64,000 nucleotides of DNA from Heterobilharzia americana. Lineage: Eukaryota; Platyhelminthes; Trematoda; Strigeidida; Schistosomatidae. The notes beneath the pieces are model-generated. The model was not told the DNA's origin. It saw only the letters and a program-made list of their open reading frames with translations, and searched no databases. The DNA lies in NCBI GenBank assembly GCA_944470555.2, contig OX104127.1, positions 55,646,140-55,710,139 on the forward strand, read 5' to 3'. Numbering within the stretch: the first letter of the stretch is position 1; every line of letters begins with the position of its first letter. Shown here piece after piece: positions 42,271 through 54,648 of the stretch. Position numbers and translations under genes: made by a program.

Positions 42271-45100
42271 TTTTGATGAGATTATGTATAGCAGTGGCCT
42301 GATATGTGAATTATTTAATACCAACCCTGCCTGACGTAATGACCAAAAACTGAAGTTCTACACTACACGATAGCATGAAATTGTGTTCTTAAGCACTCAA
42401 CAGAAAAAGCAAGTATGATGAACGTCATTGCAAGGAAAGTTAAGTAGGGAGAAACATTAACATACACAACAATATCCTCGTCTTAATTCTTGCTTCTTTC
42501 TCTGCCTGCTGCCTTGTCTGCCTTTTTTCTCTTTGCAGAAAAGTAATTTAATGCTAAATCTTGGCTGGGTCGTCATCGAGAATCAATTATTTAAGGAACA
42601 GACCCTGGCTGGAAAAACCCTCCATGAAGGGTAATCAGCTTTACTGCGTTCACAACGCCTAACTACAACAAGCGGAAATAAAAAATATTCACTGGACTAA
42701 AACTTCACAATTGCCTAAATCTAGGACTGGCTCATCATAAAAGTGACCAGGATTGTCCAATGTTTGCTGATTACATGGTTGTCATGACCCGTGAAAACGG
42801 CGGACAAGATGCTCTGGAAGTCCACTTGACGCATTCAAACGAGTCTATTGCTTCTGAAGGATGGAGTTGGGGAAACGAAGATATTTGGCTCTCAGTCGTA
42901 ATATTCATTAAGATTATGAATCTTTGATGCGGAATAGCATCAACGCGCACGAATTATGCAATTCTGGAATCATCAATGGAGTGCAGTAAGTAAACAATCT
43001 GTGCATACATTCCCTCATAAACTTTTCATCATTACCTCAAGTAGAAAGTACAGACTGTCACTACAGAAGCATTAGCTTCAAGCTTTATTTTTCTCCAGGT
43101 AATACGTGGTTTGTTTGTTAATGCGAAGACAATACTTCCACTTGTCCAACTTGTAAATTTTGGCATACTTATCCTGCAGGGATGTTCCATTATATGAACA
43201 TGCAGCACCTATATCTTCTGATGACAGTAGGCGGGGATTGACATTACCTTCCATAAAGACAGACGTAATTTATATAAAAACTTACTCATACCTGTAAAAA
43301 TGGTGTTACGTAGTACCATTAAGATCCCGGAAGCTGGATCAGAATCTTGTGGTTGATCACCTTTGCCTTTAAACGAGAACTTAAGTGGGGAGGCACTCCC
43401 CTTCATACTCTTTACTCTCTGTTTCTGCGACAGAGTTCCATGCCAGTGACATGCATCTTTCCGTCGGAAATGTTCGATCAGTGCCAGGATTCTGTAGCAA
43501 ATATGATGCCAGAGTTCAGGCAATCGCGGAGCGTCCCTATCTCCGCTACTTCCCTTCTTTGTCTCCCGACACATCTGTACGCACAGGTTAGGGTACGTTT
43601 GGTCGAAAAAGGATTGATTGCATATTTTCCTAAGGACTGCGCTCACGCTACTGGATTTAGGATCCACAATCCCCATAGGACTGACATCGCTCCGCTTTTT
43701 TCGCGCTTTGCTTTCAGCTTGCGCGGGGGCTCATGTACCTGACTCAGTGACTTGTGTCAGTGTGACGACAGCTTAATCCAGAGGTTTTGGGAGTTACTAC
43801 CTCTCTTCGCTCGTGGCTGGCCTTAGCTATCCCAATCATAAAGGTGTTTCCGTTTTGATTCCTGACCGCTGATTTCCTCCCTTCCTTGCCCAGTGACTGT
43901 GGGTTTCAGGCTTGGCACAAATTTTTCAGGAGTCAACAATGTGACAGGAGGGTATCTTTGGCTTCTTCAGCGGCGCTCGAAGATACACGTAGAAGTGGTG
44001 CCCTGTCCAGAGTGCCCGGCTCCCGTGGAAAGGTGGCACGGGGTCGCAGGGAAAGAAGATTGCTCCAGTGTCTGATAGTGGCCCACCCACGCTCAGGTGT
44101 CAAGCTGTTCTGCCTTGGCTAACAATGGGTCTGTCGCCACACCAACGCTGAACAAAGCGATTGGATCGGCTCTTCTGTGGCTGGCGCTCGTCATGGATGA
44201 CACTACTGACTTCCTAGTGGGTTCGTCGTATATTTCTTTCAGCCGTTTCTCAGTTACAGTATCTGGGACGGGTTCGACTGGGTTTCGTTAGGAGTCCAGC
44301 AGACGGTGTCTTTCCCACGCGTTTGCCTTTCGCCCCTGGGGGGTAAGAGGTGAGGAAGCCCAGCCTAATGTGGTCTTCGAGCGCAGTAATGTCTGCACAA
44401 CTACAGACCTGGCTTTGTTTTCCGGCTCCTTTGGGGAACTCTTTGATATTGACCTCACTTTGTTCTAGGAGGTTTATAGTTTTTGTGTGGAGCAGAGTAT
44501 CTGTCTTAGAGCCCTCGTGAACTTGTAGTATTATCGGGGTACTTTCCCCTTAACGGCGGCAATGTACCCACCAACCACATGAGCTTCATGCTAATGTCTC
44601 ATCAACCACCGATGCAACGTAAATGGATATCATGGTGCAGCTTTCCTTTCTTGGAGATGATACCATAATTTGTGGTGAACTGCTTGTGGCTGCCCTATTC
44701 CTGACCCTGCCGCGCCAGTTCCTCTTTCTATGCATAATCTGATCCCAGCTAAAGGTGTGGCTACTTTGTGGCATGTCAGGGCTACTCTACCTCATCTGTT
44801 TCGTAGCTACTGGTATCCTAGAAACATGGGGTGACCGCTCCCTTAGGAGATCGGTATGCTGATCTTACCTCATTTGACAGTGGACACAAGCTGTAGTATT
44901 GTTTCGGGAGTCCTTATCCTCCCTAGTGAACGATCGCGCTGTCCTCGTCAGTGCTCCAGATATACTGTTTTGGACCAGTATGACACCTAGATAAATTCTT
45001 AAGAAAATTAACGTTTGACAGTAGTAGAAAGACCAAGGACTGAATACCACGAAAGGACAGAATGTATGAAAGAAAATAATTTATGTGGGCTTGCATTCCA
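42271..45100. other. mixed region, possible LINE ORF1 debris on the minus strand
   Basis: A short plus-strand block at 42275-42325 (GATATGTGAATTATTTAATA) matches CR1 3' sequence near 55850. The GC-richer stretch 43200-44450 has a 155-codon minus-strand open frame (43209-43676) and, further on, a TEKRLKEIYDEP-like peptide. These could be ORF1 of the minus-strand CR1-like element, but no motif proves it. Confidence 0.35.
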
Positions 45101-45139
45101 ACACTTGGCACTTGGTCGACAAGTCTAACTATGAGTTCC

Positions 45140-46612
45140 ACAAACGAATGTAGAGTTGAGAAAGATGTTTTCTGGGAAGTGAGCCCTGAAAAGAACCCTG
45201 AGAACTGGAAACTATCATACATATGTCCTAAGCATAAATGTGGACCAACATCTAATATAGAAAACTACCGACCTATAAGCATCACGTCAGTAGTATCCAG
45301 GACTATGAAAAAGGTGATTGTGAAAGCAGTTGTCGACTATATGACGACAAACCAATTACTCTTACCAGCACAACATGGATTCTTGAAAGGCCGGTCATGC
45401 GCTACAAGCTATATTGACTATCTAGACGACATTACAAGCAAGCTTGACCAAGGCCTATTTGTAACTACCCTTTTCTTAGGCTTCAAGCAAGCATTCGATA
45501 AGGTGCCTCACAAACGCCTGGTCACTAAGTTGCAATCATATGGTTTCTAAGACCCGTTACTATCCTGGCTTAGAACATCTTTAGAGGATCGCTTCCAGGT
45601 AGTAAAATTCAGTAATTGCTGCTCCTCCCCTAGACCTATACAAAGTAGTGTCGTCCAGGGTAGTGTGCTAGGGCCGATACTTTTCCTAGTGTATCTAAAC
45701 GATATCTGCAGTGTTATCTGAAATGACATGCCCTACCTTTTCGCAGACGACTTGAAGATGGTCTACAGCTTTTCTACTGCAGCACTAACACAGAGTTTCT
45801 CTCAAATACAAGATCTGAAGAGAATATTCATATGGAGCGTGACCTGGAAGCTCCCTCTAAAGCCAAATAAAAGTGGCATCCTCCATTTCAATAAATCCCA
45901 CCCAGAAGTAACACTACACTTGGGTGACACCGCACTGCAGACATACAACACTGTGAAAGACCTCGGAATCACTTACTCCAGGAGTTTGACTTTTACGGAG
46001 TATACAGATTCAATAGCTTCCAAAGGCAGAAGACTCATTGGTCTTCTACACAGAAACATACTCACACCTGAGGCAAAACTTATACTGTAAAAGGCTATGG
46101 TTCACCCAGTATTAGAGTACTGCACGGTTATCTATGGTAACATGAAAGTATCGGACGGAATTCGAGTAGAGAACATTCAACGAAACTTTACTCGGCGCCT
46201 ACTAATACATAACGAAGGACTTCCTTACGAAGCAAGATGCGAAAAACTAGGACTAGAATCACTCTGGCTGAAACGCCTGAAGCTCAACCTAACATTTCTT
46301 TTTCGTCTTTTATTTACAAACTCTAAAACGAAATGTGCCATCACTTTTAAATCAACACCGGCCTACAGTCTGCGTAATAGCGAACACACCATCCCAATAA
46401 ATAAGTATCGCTCAAAACTTCGATGTGGGTTTTTCATAACGCAATACAGTATGCTGCGGAACAAACTTCCCGCTCCTATACAAGCATGTCGTTCTCTCGG
46501 CCAGTTTCAACGATTTCTTGGTGACTTCCTCCTATCTAACGAATCTCACCAATTCGTTGACGGCCAAACCAAAAACGGTTATACCATGTACAATGGTGCT
46601 ACTGGTACCTAG
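45140..46612 (+). pseudogene. CR1-like LINE reverse transcriptase with three stops
   Basis: A single reading frame covers the RT: NYRPISITSVVSRTMKK, PAQHGFLKGRSCATSY, a motif A region (LFLGFKQAFDKVPHKRL, where the catalytic Asp is replaced by Gly), VVQGSVLGPILFLVYLNDI, the FADDLKMVYS active site and a C-terminal region with VHPVLEYCTVI. Stops occur at 45548-45550, about 45718-45720 and 46088-46090, with no frameshift. The endonuclease and the N-terminal region are missing. Confidence 0.9.
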
Positions 46613-48388
46613 ACACAAGGGAGACCAACAGCAATGACAAAAGTACACAATGCCGAAAACGAAACGCAATAGTTGAGTTAAAATCTAATTTCTTTAAAAA
46701 AATGACCAAGAGTGAACAGGAAGCGGAGTGTGATACGATATGCAACAGTGAACTCAGTAGCTACTCTAACGTAACCCATTTTTCTTCATAACCAAACGAA
46801 TTTCACGAATTAACACCTATTTCTTAAAATTCATCCCTCAAAATAATCTCTCTACTCCGAAAAGATAAAAGAACCGTCTGCCGGTGCATTTTCATAGCAT
46901 GCAACTCTTTATTATTTGGCCTTTGTTATCAGTACTTACATGTAAGTACTCTGCACCAACATGGTTTCGGTTGCCCCGATATGCTAATACTCAACAGGCA
47001 ACACCATGATCATCCCCCTTCGTGACCAGATAAAGGGTGGTTACCGTCTTAGAAAAAAACCATGAATTTCACTTAAATGTTTATAACTTCATCAGGCGCT
47101 TGTACATAGGTATATAACAAGTGAATACCTGGTCCAAAATCCTCTAATCTCTCTATTTCTTAGTGACATCTTCAGCTTCAGGCTGATTTTCACTAACGTC
47201 GTGCGCACCTTCATCTTCTTCCACCCAAGCTTACCTCTAAACAGTTGGTTCTGGATACTTCTTGAGGTAAGTTTTACAGTCACTACAAAGAACTCACCCA
47301 GATGCATCGTGGTTGATCTACTGCCGAGTATTTTTGTGCTCCTGTTCCGAATTTCGCCCTCTGCTCGCCTTTGTTATTTACTTTTCAGGTTTGCCTAACT
47401 AGTCCCGCATTCAAATGGAATCCTACAAATCGCATTTGTCGGTGGGAAATGTTGCCATCAAAACGCTATGACGAACGCGCACGCCTCAAGGTCATGACTG
47501 TGATGCGGCCTCATCTCCAAGAATATTGGAAGATTCAAACGATGACCGGATAATCTTCAAATTCGAACTGAGCCCGCTTCAACACACCTTTTATATGCCA
47601 TAAATAACAGTATCTAATGTATGGCTTAACACTGTACATAATAGTCATTTCTCATTACCAAAATGATCAAACCTGTAAACCGGTTTGTATTCATGTAACC
47701 TTTGTTGTATGAAATATTATTATAACTGGAAATGCATGGACTCAGACACTCACCCTGGTTATATAACTATGGACACTTACTGATACTCCAGATCGTGTAA
47801 ATAGGCCCTTCGTGGTTAGCAGAGCTAAAAACAGAAGGACTTTCCAGTGAATGGATGTTTATATTACTAAATAGGGAACTATGCAAACGGACTAACGATG
47901 TCGTCTAGTTATAACGCAAACTTCGAACATTGCGCACTTCTGTCGTTGATAGTGGAACCCATCTGCGTAATGACGGATGGAAATCCAAACCCGTCTCTTG
48001 ATTCGCAGCAAGTTTTAATAAGTTCATGCATATCATGCATAACTTGCTACTTGAGTTGTATAATTCCCAGCATTATTCTGTAAACTTTCAAAATCATCAT
48101 TTTGACGGCGCTTGTGAACTGGTAACTGCCGCGTTAAATCCATTATATGGGAATGGGAATTTTTATTATCTTCACTTTGACGCACTGCACACGCTGAAAG
48201 TGGTATTTTCTTTGTCCTCTAACCGCGATCAGATGTTTTTGGTGGAGTTAAACTACCTCCCCTCTGTACTATTCAGGACCCGTAAAATCTTGTAGATTTT
48301 TTGACATCTATCAGTGTGATGATGCCTGTAAGCTGGCTTTTCTCGTGTTAACTACTGATGTGAGAATAAAAATTTATTTGTTTATTTA
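46613..48388 (+). other. long 3' region of the CR1-like element
   Basis: It has parts in common with two other copies: 46960-47600 matches 58050-58640 in inverted orientation, and 47740-48388 matches 55540-56200. It ends GAATAAAAATTTATTTG and a TTTA-type tail, as CR1 3' ends often do. A possible 122-bp GT-AG intron lies at 47267-47388. Confidence 0.75.
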
Positions 48389-48389
48389 C

Positions 48390-48778
48390 CTGAGAGTCAG
48401 TAAGAATATTCCTGATAGAAGGGATCAAAACTCTGTCTACCACAATCGAATCAACAAATAAGTGTCTCCAGTAGACAGTCAAATCACAGCACGACCGTGA
48501 GTTGAACCAAAACAAAATGCCGGGCGCAGTGAAATAACTTCACGTTGTCAACAGTCCGGCGTCATATAATATGAAGGTGGAACATTCGCGATGGGCCTCG
48601 TTCGTACAAAGGCAAATACTGAGTCCAAAGTCAAAGAAGGCAGTCAGGCAAGCAAATAACATCACACCGGCTAGGGTCAAAGGTACACCATCCATAGCGA
48701 GGTTTAAAATGTTCAAATGAATGTCAAACAGTCGAATAGGGTGATCGGGAAGGATGTTGGGATTACATTTGCTTTGCA
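48390..48778 (-). repeat. diverged, truncated BEL LTR
   Basis: On the minus strand it aligns with about the first 390 bp of the intact LTR, from a TGCAAAG start (at 48778) through ATGGATGGTGTACCTTTGAC to a GGAATATTC block. It carries many substitutions and a 14-bp deletion. It abuts the 3' tail of the CR1-like element. It is much older than the intact element. Confidence 0.85.
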
Positions 48779-48892
48779 CCTAGGGCTATACATTTAATAG
48801 TGGGCACTGCAGCATTTATGTAACTTAAAATCTTTACATAATTAACTTCCTTGTCACTTGGTTCATGGTTCTGTTTTCCTCACCTTTATTGT

Positions 48893-48904
48893 AAATAGAA
48901 TCTT
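48893..48904. repeat. target-site duplication (left), 12 bp
   Basis: AAATAGAATCTT, repeated at 51033-51044 on the other side of the family A LINE. Confidence 0.8.
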
Positions 48905-51032
48905 TATTATTATTATTAGTCCCTTGGGTTCCTAGTGGAACATAGGGCTTCAGTAGCACGCCTCCAGTGACCTCTGTTCTCTGAGATCTTTTGAACCTGG
49001 TTCCACGACAGCCCAGAAGCTCTCATTTCCTCCTCGCACGACCTCCTCCATGTCACCCTCGGACGTCCAACTCGTCGCTTCCCATGGGGATTCCACTCGA
49101 GGGCCTGACGCGTGATGTCCTCAGTCGGCCTTCTCAGTGTATGCCCAATCCATCTCCACTTCTTCCTGCATATTTGTTGCGTGATAGCTTCTTGGTTGGT
49201 TCGTTCCCAGAGTTCCTTGTTGCTTATTTTTTCTGGCCATCTGATCTTCAGCAGCGAGCGTAAGCAGTTGTTGATGAATGTCTGTAGTTTATTGGAAATG
49301 CCTTTCGTGACGCGCCAAGTCTCTGAGCCATACAAGAGCACTGACTTTACGTTGGTGTTGAAAATCCGTATCTTGTTCCGCATGCTGAGTGCAGAAGACC
49401 TCCACACTGGTTTCAGGCTAATGAACGCCTGTCTTGCTTTTCCCACTCTGACTTTGACGTCCTCGTCCGTCCCGCCTGTAGTTGAAACAGTGCTTCCTAG
49501 ATAAGTGAAGGAGGTTACTTCCTTCAAGTTTCTCCCGTTGACGGTGATTGGAGTTTGTTGTTGTTGTTGATGGTGGTGGTGCGGTATCTTCATCACTTCT
49601 GTCTTCTCTATATTCACCTGAAGTCCCGTCTTCGCTGCCTCCTCTGTCAACTTGTTAGTTTTTGCCTGCAGATCTTCAAGTTTATGTGACATTAGGCATA
49701 AGTCATCGGCGAAATCCAAGTCTTCTAGGTTCTTTTCCGTCGTCCAGTGTATCCCCCTCTTCTCGCTGCCTACTGTTTGCTGCATGATCCAGTCCACCAC
49801 AATCAAGAATATCATGGGGGATAGTAGGCAACCTTGTTTCACTCCTGTCTTCACTTCAAAGGCATCACTGAGCTTCCCATTGTGGATTACTTGGCATGTG
49901 GCATCTTCATATAGTTGTTGAATGAGGCGGATAAAGGTTTGCGGTACTCCGTAGTATTGAAGCAGTTTCCAAATTACTTCTCGGTCGACGCTGTCAAAGG
50001 CCTTCTCAAAGTCGATGAAGTTGAGGTATAGAGCTGATTGCCATTCTACGCTCTGTTCTATGATGATACGAAGCGTTGCAATTTGGTCAGCACATGATTT
50101 GTACTTCCTGAAGCCTGCCTGTTCCGGTCGCAGTTTTGAATCCAGTGCGTCTTTAAGCCTCTCCAGGATGATGCGGCTTAATATTTTACTTGGGGTGGAC
50201 AGGAGAGTGATTCCGCGCCAGTTCTTGCAAGCACTGAGGTCTCCCTTCTTCAGCAGTTTGACAAGGTAACCCTTCTTCCAATCGTCAGGTACCTTCTCTT
50301 CCTTCCACACCTTCTGCAATAGTGGTGTGAGCATGGCCGCTGTTGTCTCTGCATCTGTTTTCAGTGCTTCTGGCGGTATTCCATCTGGTCCTGCTGCTTT
50401 CCCGCATTTCAGTAGCTTTATGGCGTTCAGGACTTCCATTTTCGTTGGGGGATTTATGTTCACTTGTAGTTCAGCGGCTGCAGGTGGTGTTTCTGGACGA
50501 AGTGCAGGTGGTGGTCGATTCAAGAGCTTCTTGAAGTGGTCGGCCCATCGTTTCCTCTGTTTCTCTTCTTTTGTAATTAAATTTCCTTCTTCATCTTTTA
50601 TTGGTTTCATCTGTGTTGGTCTCTTCCCTGATAGCAACCTGGTTATTTGATACAATGTCGTCAGGTCTCTCTTACCTGCAGCCTGTTCTGCTTCACTTGC
50701 CAGTGTGTCGTAGAAGTGTCGTTTGTCTTTGCGTGCACTCTTCTTCACTTCTTTATCCAGTGTTTTATACATTGTGCTCAGTTCCTCTTGTCGTTGAGCA
50801 TCCTTGCACTGGTTTATCTTCTGCTTCACCATCCTCCTCTCCTCTATCAGCTTCCAGGTATCCGTCGAGATCCATTCCTTGTCTTCTTTCTTCTTCCTTC
50901 CTAATACTGTTGTGCAGGTTTCTTTCCACATAGCTTTCAAAGACTTCCAGTGTTCTTCTACACAGGTTTCTTCAGGGATGTCCCTCGACGTCTCCCATTT
51001 TGTCTTGATGGCTGCTTTGAAGATCTCCTTTG
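48905..51032 (-). CDS. RTE-like LINE family A, 5'-truncated copy with open RT frame
   Basis: The minus-strand frame is open for about 704 codons within the element. Blocks in order are a linker (VEEHWKSLKAMWKETC, KDKRHFYDTLASEAE), the RT with GKAAGPDGIPPEALK, RPEQAGFRKYKSCADQI, motif A FIDFEKAFDSVDRE, TGVKQGCLLSPM, the catalytic FADDLCLM (about 49691-49714), TYLGSTVS, LYGSETW and the GRPRVTWRRSCEEEM tail. The endonuclease domain is absent. The open frame runs on to 51081, but its first codons lie beyond the 12-bp target duplication and so come from flanking DNA. An ATT-rich 3' tail is at 48905-48917. Confidence 0.92.
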
Positions 51033-51044
51033 AAATAGAATCTT
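51033..51044. repeat. target-site duplication (right), 12 bp
   Basis: Direct repeat of 48893-48904. It fixes the 5' truncation point of the LINE at 51032. Confidence 0.8.
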
Positions 51045-52779
51045 GGGAACCCGCAACTAGATTGGAATTGCAATATTTCATCAGTGCTACTCTTCAGCAC
51101 CGCTGTGTCCTTCTTCTAGCCAATCCTCCGCAATGGTGCTACCGGCGATGAACGTCCTTACGGCATCACATGAAGATACTAGCATGGGGCCTCTTGACAT
51201 TTATTCGTCCACTCTTTCACTGACCAGAGCCACTTCGGCCACTGTAGCTGTGAACAGTATGCAAAAACGCAGAGAAACATTCACAAGTTTGACTGGAACT
51301 CGAAATTCAAAGGAATTTGAGCAATACTCACCGAGCTACTAGGAGCGGTGAAGAGCATATGTCCAATTCAGCATGGACAAGCAAAAATAGATCGTTTTAT
51401 CAGGGAGGTGATATATTGTTGTCACTATCATTTACTGTTGTCTGTACAGTATATCTCGACCTTCCAATGAGGCTGGAGATGCATGCCCCTTGAAAAATAC
51501 ATTGAATCCGCCGTGGTACTTCTGCATATATGGCCATTCAAATTAAAGCAGTCGAGTAATTTGGCCAGCATTACTTTTTTGAGAAAGGGATTGCTGAGTT
51601 ACTTCCTCTTTTTTCTGATTAATGCTTTAACACGTCCATTAGACATGACCTTCATTTCCACCAGGTAACCCGAAAGCATGGCAAAAATTCTATATTTAAC
51701 TCAAAGTGCATTATTTGTGTGTGATGCAAACCACTTCCTTTCAGACTGGGGATTTCAACTACCTGAGATGAAAAGGAGATGCTAAAAATTAAAAAATGTT
51801 GCCGTAGACTTTTTACTACCCATTGCTATAGCCGCATTTTTCAAAACGACGTGTACCTCTAAATTCAGGAATAAATTACTATTATTACCACAGCTGAAGA
51901 AATAACAAGAAGTCCACTAAGGGTGGGATAATCACATTTCACTGAGCACACTTTAATCTAACTTTTACACCGATGCTGAACTCCAGGTTGTGGCAACAAT
52001 CGCTGTAGACCTTGCCTTTGTTTCCCATATTATAACGCAACATTGACGTTTCATACTTGATATCAACTGAAAACAAAACTTCCACCATACCCTTCACCCT
52101 GGTTTCCAGAGACAAAGGTTTGTAACAGCCTTCATACTCTGCCACCTTGGGTGCCTAAGGGTCACGTTTGTCAATCTTCTACATCATAAAAAAATAAAAA
52201 AATATTTTTACTCCCAGGTTATGAACTTGACATGAGGGAAGCCGGTTTACAGGCATCATCAAATTGATAGTTACAGAGAAACCTTAAAGGTTTGAGCAGT
52301 GTTGAATGGTACAGAAGGAAGATACTTAGCGTCTAAAAGTTATGAAAAGAGCAGGAAGACATCACTTTACGGTGCGTACACGTCATTCTGAGTTTAGACC
52401 GTTTCTACTCACAATTCTTTTTTTCGCACTAAAATGGCGTCAAACCTGCGCAATATTCCATGTTTGCATTATGATTAGCCTACATGATTGACCCATCTGC
52501 AAAACCCAGTGTTTTGTGAGATGAATGTCTATTTTCGCAGCAATTATTTTGCTCGTAGCTTTATTGACCCATAATAACCTACTTCAATGATTTCAGGAAT
52601 AAGTAAGTAACCATACAATCATTTAATTCAGGTGAACATATGAGCTCAGGTACCTCCAAATCTTCAAGTGTTATCTTTCTCAGGAATTCGGATTGATAAT
52701 ACTGAAAATATTTGTTGTGGTGCAACTAATTTAAGACTGGAAGAATCGTCGTTCTACAGTGGTGGATTTTACAGGTGTG
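51045..52779. other. unrecognised region
   Basis: Short open frames at 51133-51342 and 52668-52883 without motifs. No shared repeat was seen. It may include the lost 5' part of the CR1-like copy that follows. Confidence 0.35.
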
Positions 52780-54648
52780 TAAAACTTCATAGATTTCACA
52801 CTAAAATGTGCAACATTGTCAAGGAGATACATTGGCTGTTAATCGACTTCTGTCAGATGAATTCGCACAAGACAAAGCGCTAGAGAAATCTGTTGCAGAG
52901 TGCTATTATGGATGTGTTGCCGTCAGGTGCGGTGATCCCTCGGGTTTCATTCTTTATCATGACCCAAGCAAGACTTGTCAGCTGTTTAGTAAACATTATA
53001 CAAGCTGCTTCACGCACGGAGATAGTGTACTAAACATACAAATGCCCATTCCACCACCCCATTCACTAAGTAATGTTTCCTTTACACAGAGAAAGATAGG
53101 TGATGCAGTTGCTTCACTAAAGGACTCATATTCTGCCGGATCCCATGGGATCCCGTCTGTTCTCCTTAAGAGGGGTGGTGAGGACATACCATTGATCCCC
53201 ATGGAGCTATTCTCAATATCCCTTACTGAGGCATGCTACTCTGACCGCTGGAAGCTGCCATACATATCTCCCACGCATAAATCTGGGTCGGCGTCAGACA
53301 CTCAAAATTATCGTCCCATAAATATTACATCTGTAGCCTCTCGTATCATAGAGAAGGTGGTTGTGCAAGAAATCAATGATCACGTGGCTGGGCACCAGCT
53401 ACTTTCCCCTATGCAGCATAATTTCTTAAAAGTTCGCTCATGTGGTACTGCTTACTGGATTATTTTGAGGAGGTCGCCTGCAGACGAGATGGTCTTTTCG
53501 TAACTGCTCTATTTTTTGACTTCAAGCATTTGATAAAGTGCCTCATAATCGGTTAATTCTTAAGCTTCAATCATTTGGAATTAGTGATCGTCCATTGTCG
53601 TGGATAAGCTCATTCCTTAGGCAGCGTACTCAACTGATAGAGTTCAGTCAAACCTATTCCTCCCCACAGCCTGTTCTGAGTGGCGTCATTCAGGGTAGTG
53701 TGTTGGGGTCCTTACTTTTCCTCCTTTACATAAATGATATTTCTGACGTGATAAAATATGGTAAGCCCCACTTGTTTGTTGACGACTCAAAAATCGTGTA
53801 TAGCTTTCCCCACTCATCATTAGGTGAGGGTTTTAATAGAATCCAGGAAGACCTGAAGAATTTGTTCGCTTGGAATGAAACATGGCAACTTCCACTTAAC
53901 TCTAGTAAATGCGGAATTCTCTGTTTCAATAACTTACCCAAACGTAAGTTTACACCTTGGCGATTCTGTGCTGCAGTCTTATAACTCAGTATGTGATTTA
54001 AGTATTAGGTATTCTCGGAACTTAACGTTTACGGAATATGCCCAGTCGCTTGGCTCCAAGTGTAGGCACTCAGTTGGCCTTTTGCTTAAACACGTACATA
54101 CTATTGAGGCCAGACTGCTTTTGTTCAGGGTAATGATCCGCCCAGTACTTGAATATGGCACAATCATCTTCAGCAATGTGTATGCTTCGGATAGGATACC
54201 AATTGAGAATGTTCAAAGAAAGTTTACCCACTATGTACTGGGCCGTCACGAAGAACTTGATTATGAGGGGTGGTGTAAGAAATTAAAAATTGACCCACTT
54301 TGGCTAAGACGCCTTAAGCTCAACCTTAACCTATTTTTCCGCCTTTTGCATGGCATTACTCACGCCTGTTACGCTCCTACGTTTAAGCCTATGCCTTCAT
54401 ATAGCCACCGCAACAGTGAATGCACTGAACCTGTAGAAAAGCATCGCCTTAAACTTAGGTCACGATCCTTTATATTACAGTACAGCAAGTTATGGAATAA
54501 GCTTCCACATTTTATTCGCTCTCGCATGTCTGCATTTCAGTTTCGACGTCTACTCAGCGAATTCTTTCTTTTCACGGATGTCTATAAATTTCTTGACATC
54601 CATATTATATCCACAAATACGAAGCACAGCGCAGCACTCGGCACATAA
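52780..54648 (+). pseudogene. CR1-like LINE reverse transcriptase, frameshifted
   Basis: Frames in order: a linker with DEFAQDKALEKSVAECYY and ASLKDSYSAGSHGIPSVLLK, the RT start NYRPINITSVASRIIEKVVV, LSPMQHNFLKVRSCGTAY, then after shifts PLSWISSFLRQRTQLIEF, IQGSVLGSLLFLLYINDI, FVDDSKIVYS in the place of the active site, and IRPVLEYGTIIFS. A shift lies near 53450, a 4-base deletion near 53525 (compare TTCAAGCAAGCATTCG in the copy at 45140) and another shift near 53940. Confidence 0.9.

Noticed and set aside
48026..48295. Separate 89-codon gene downstream of the CR1-like RT
   Set aside because: It lies in the shared 3' region, and the matching stretch at 55840-56100 does not keep the frame.
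49112..49504. Plus-strand open frame of 130 codons
   Set aside because: It is antisense to the LINE RT. The same shadow appears in the copy at 2154-2546 because the coding strand is conserved.
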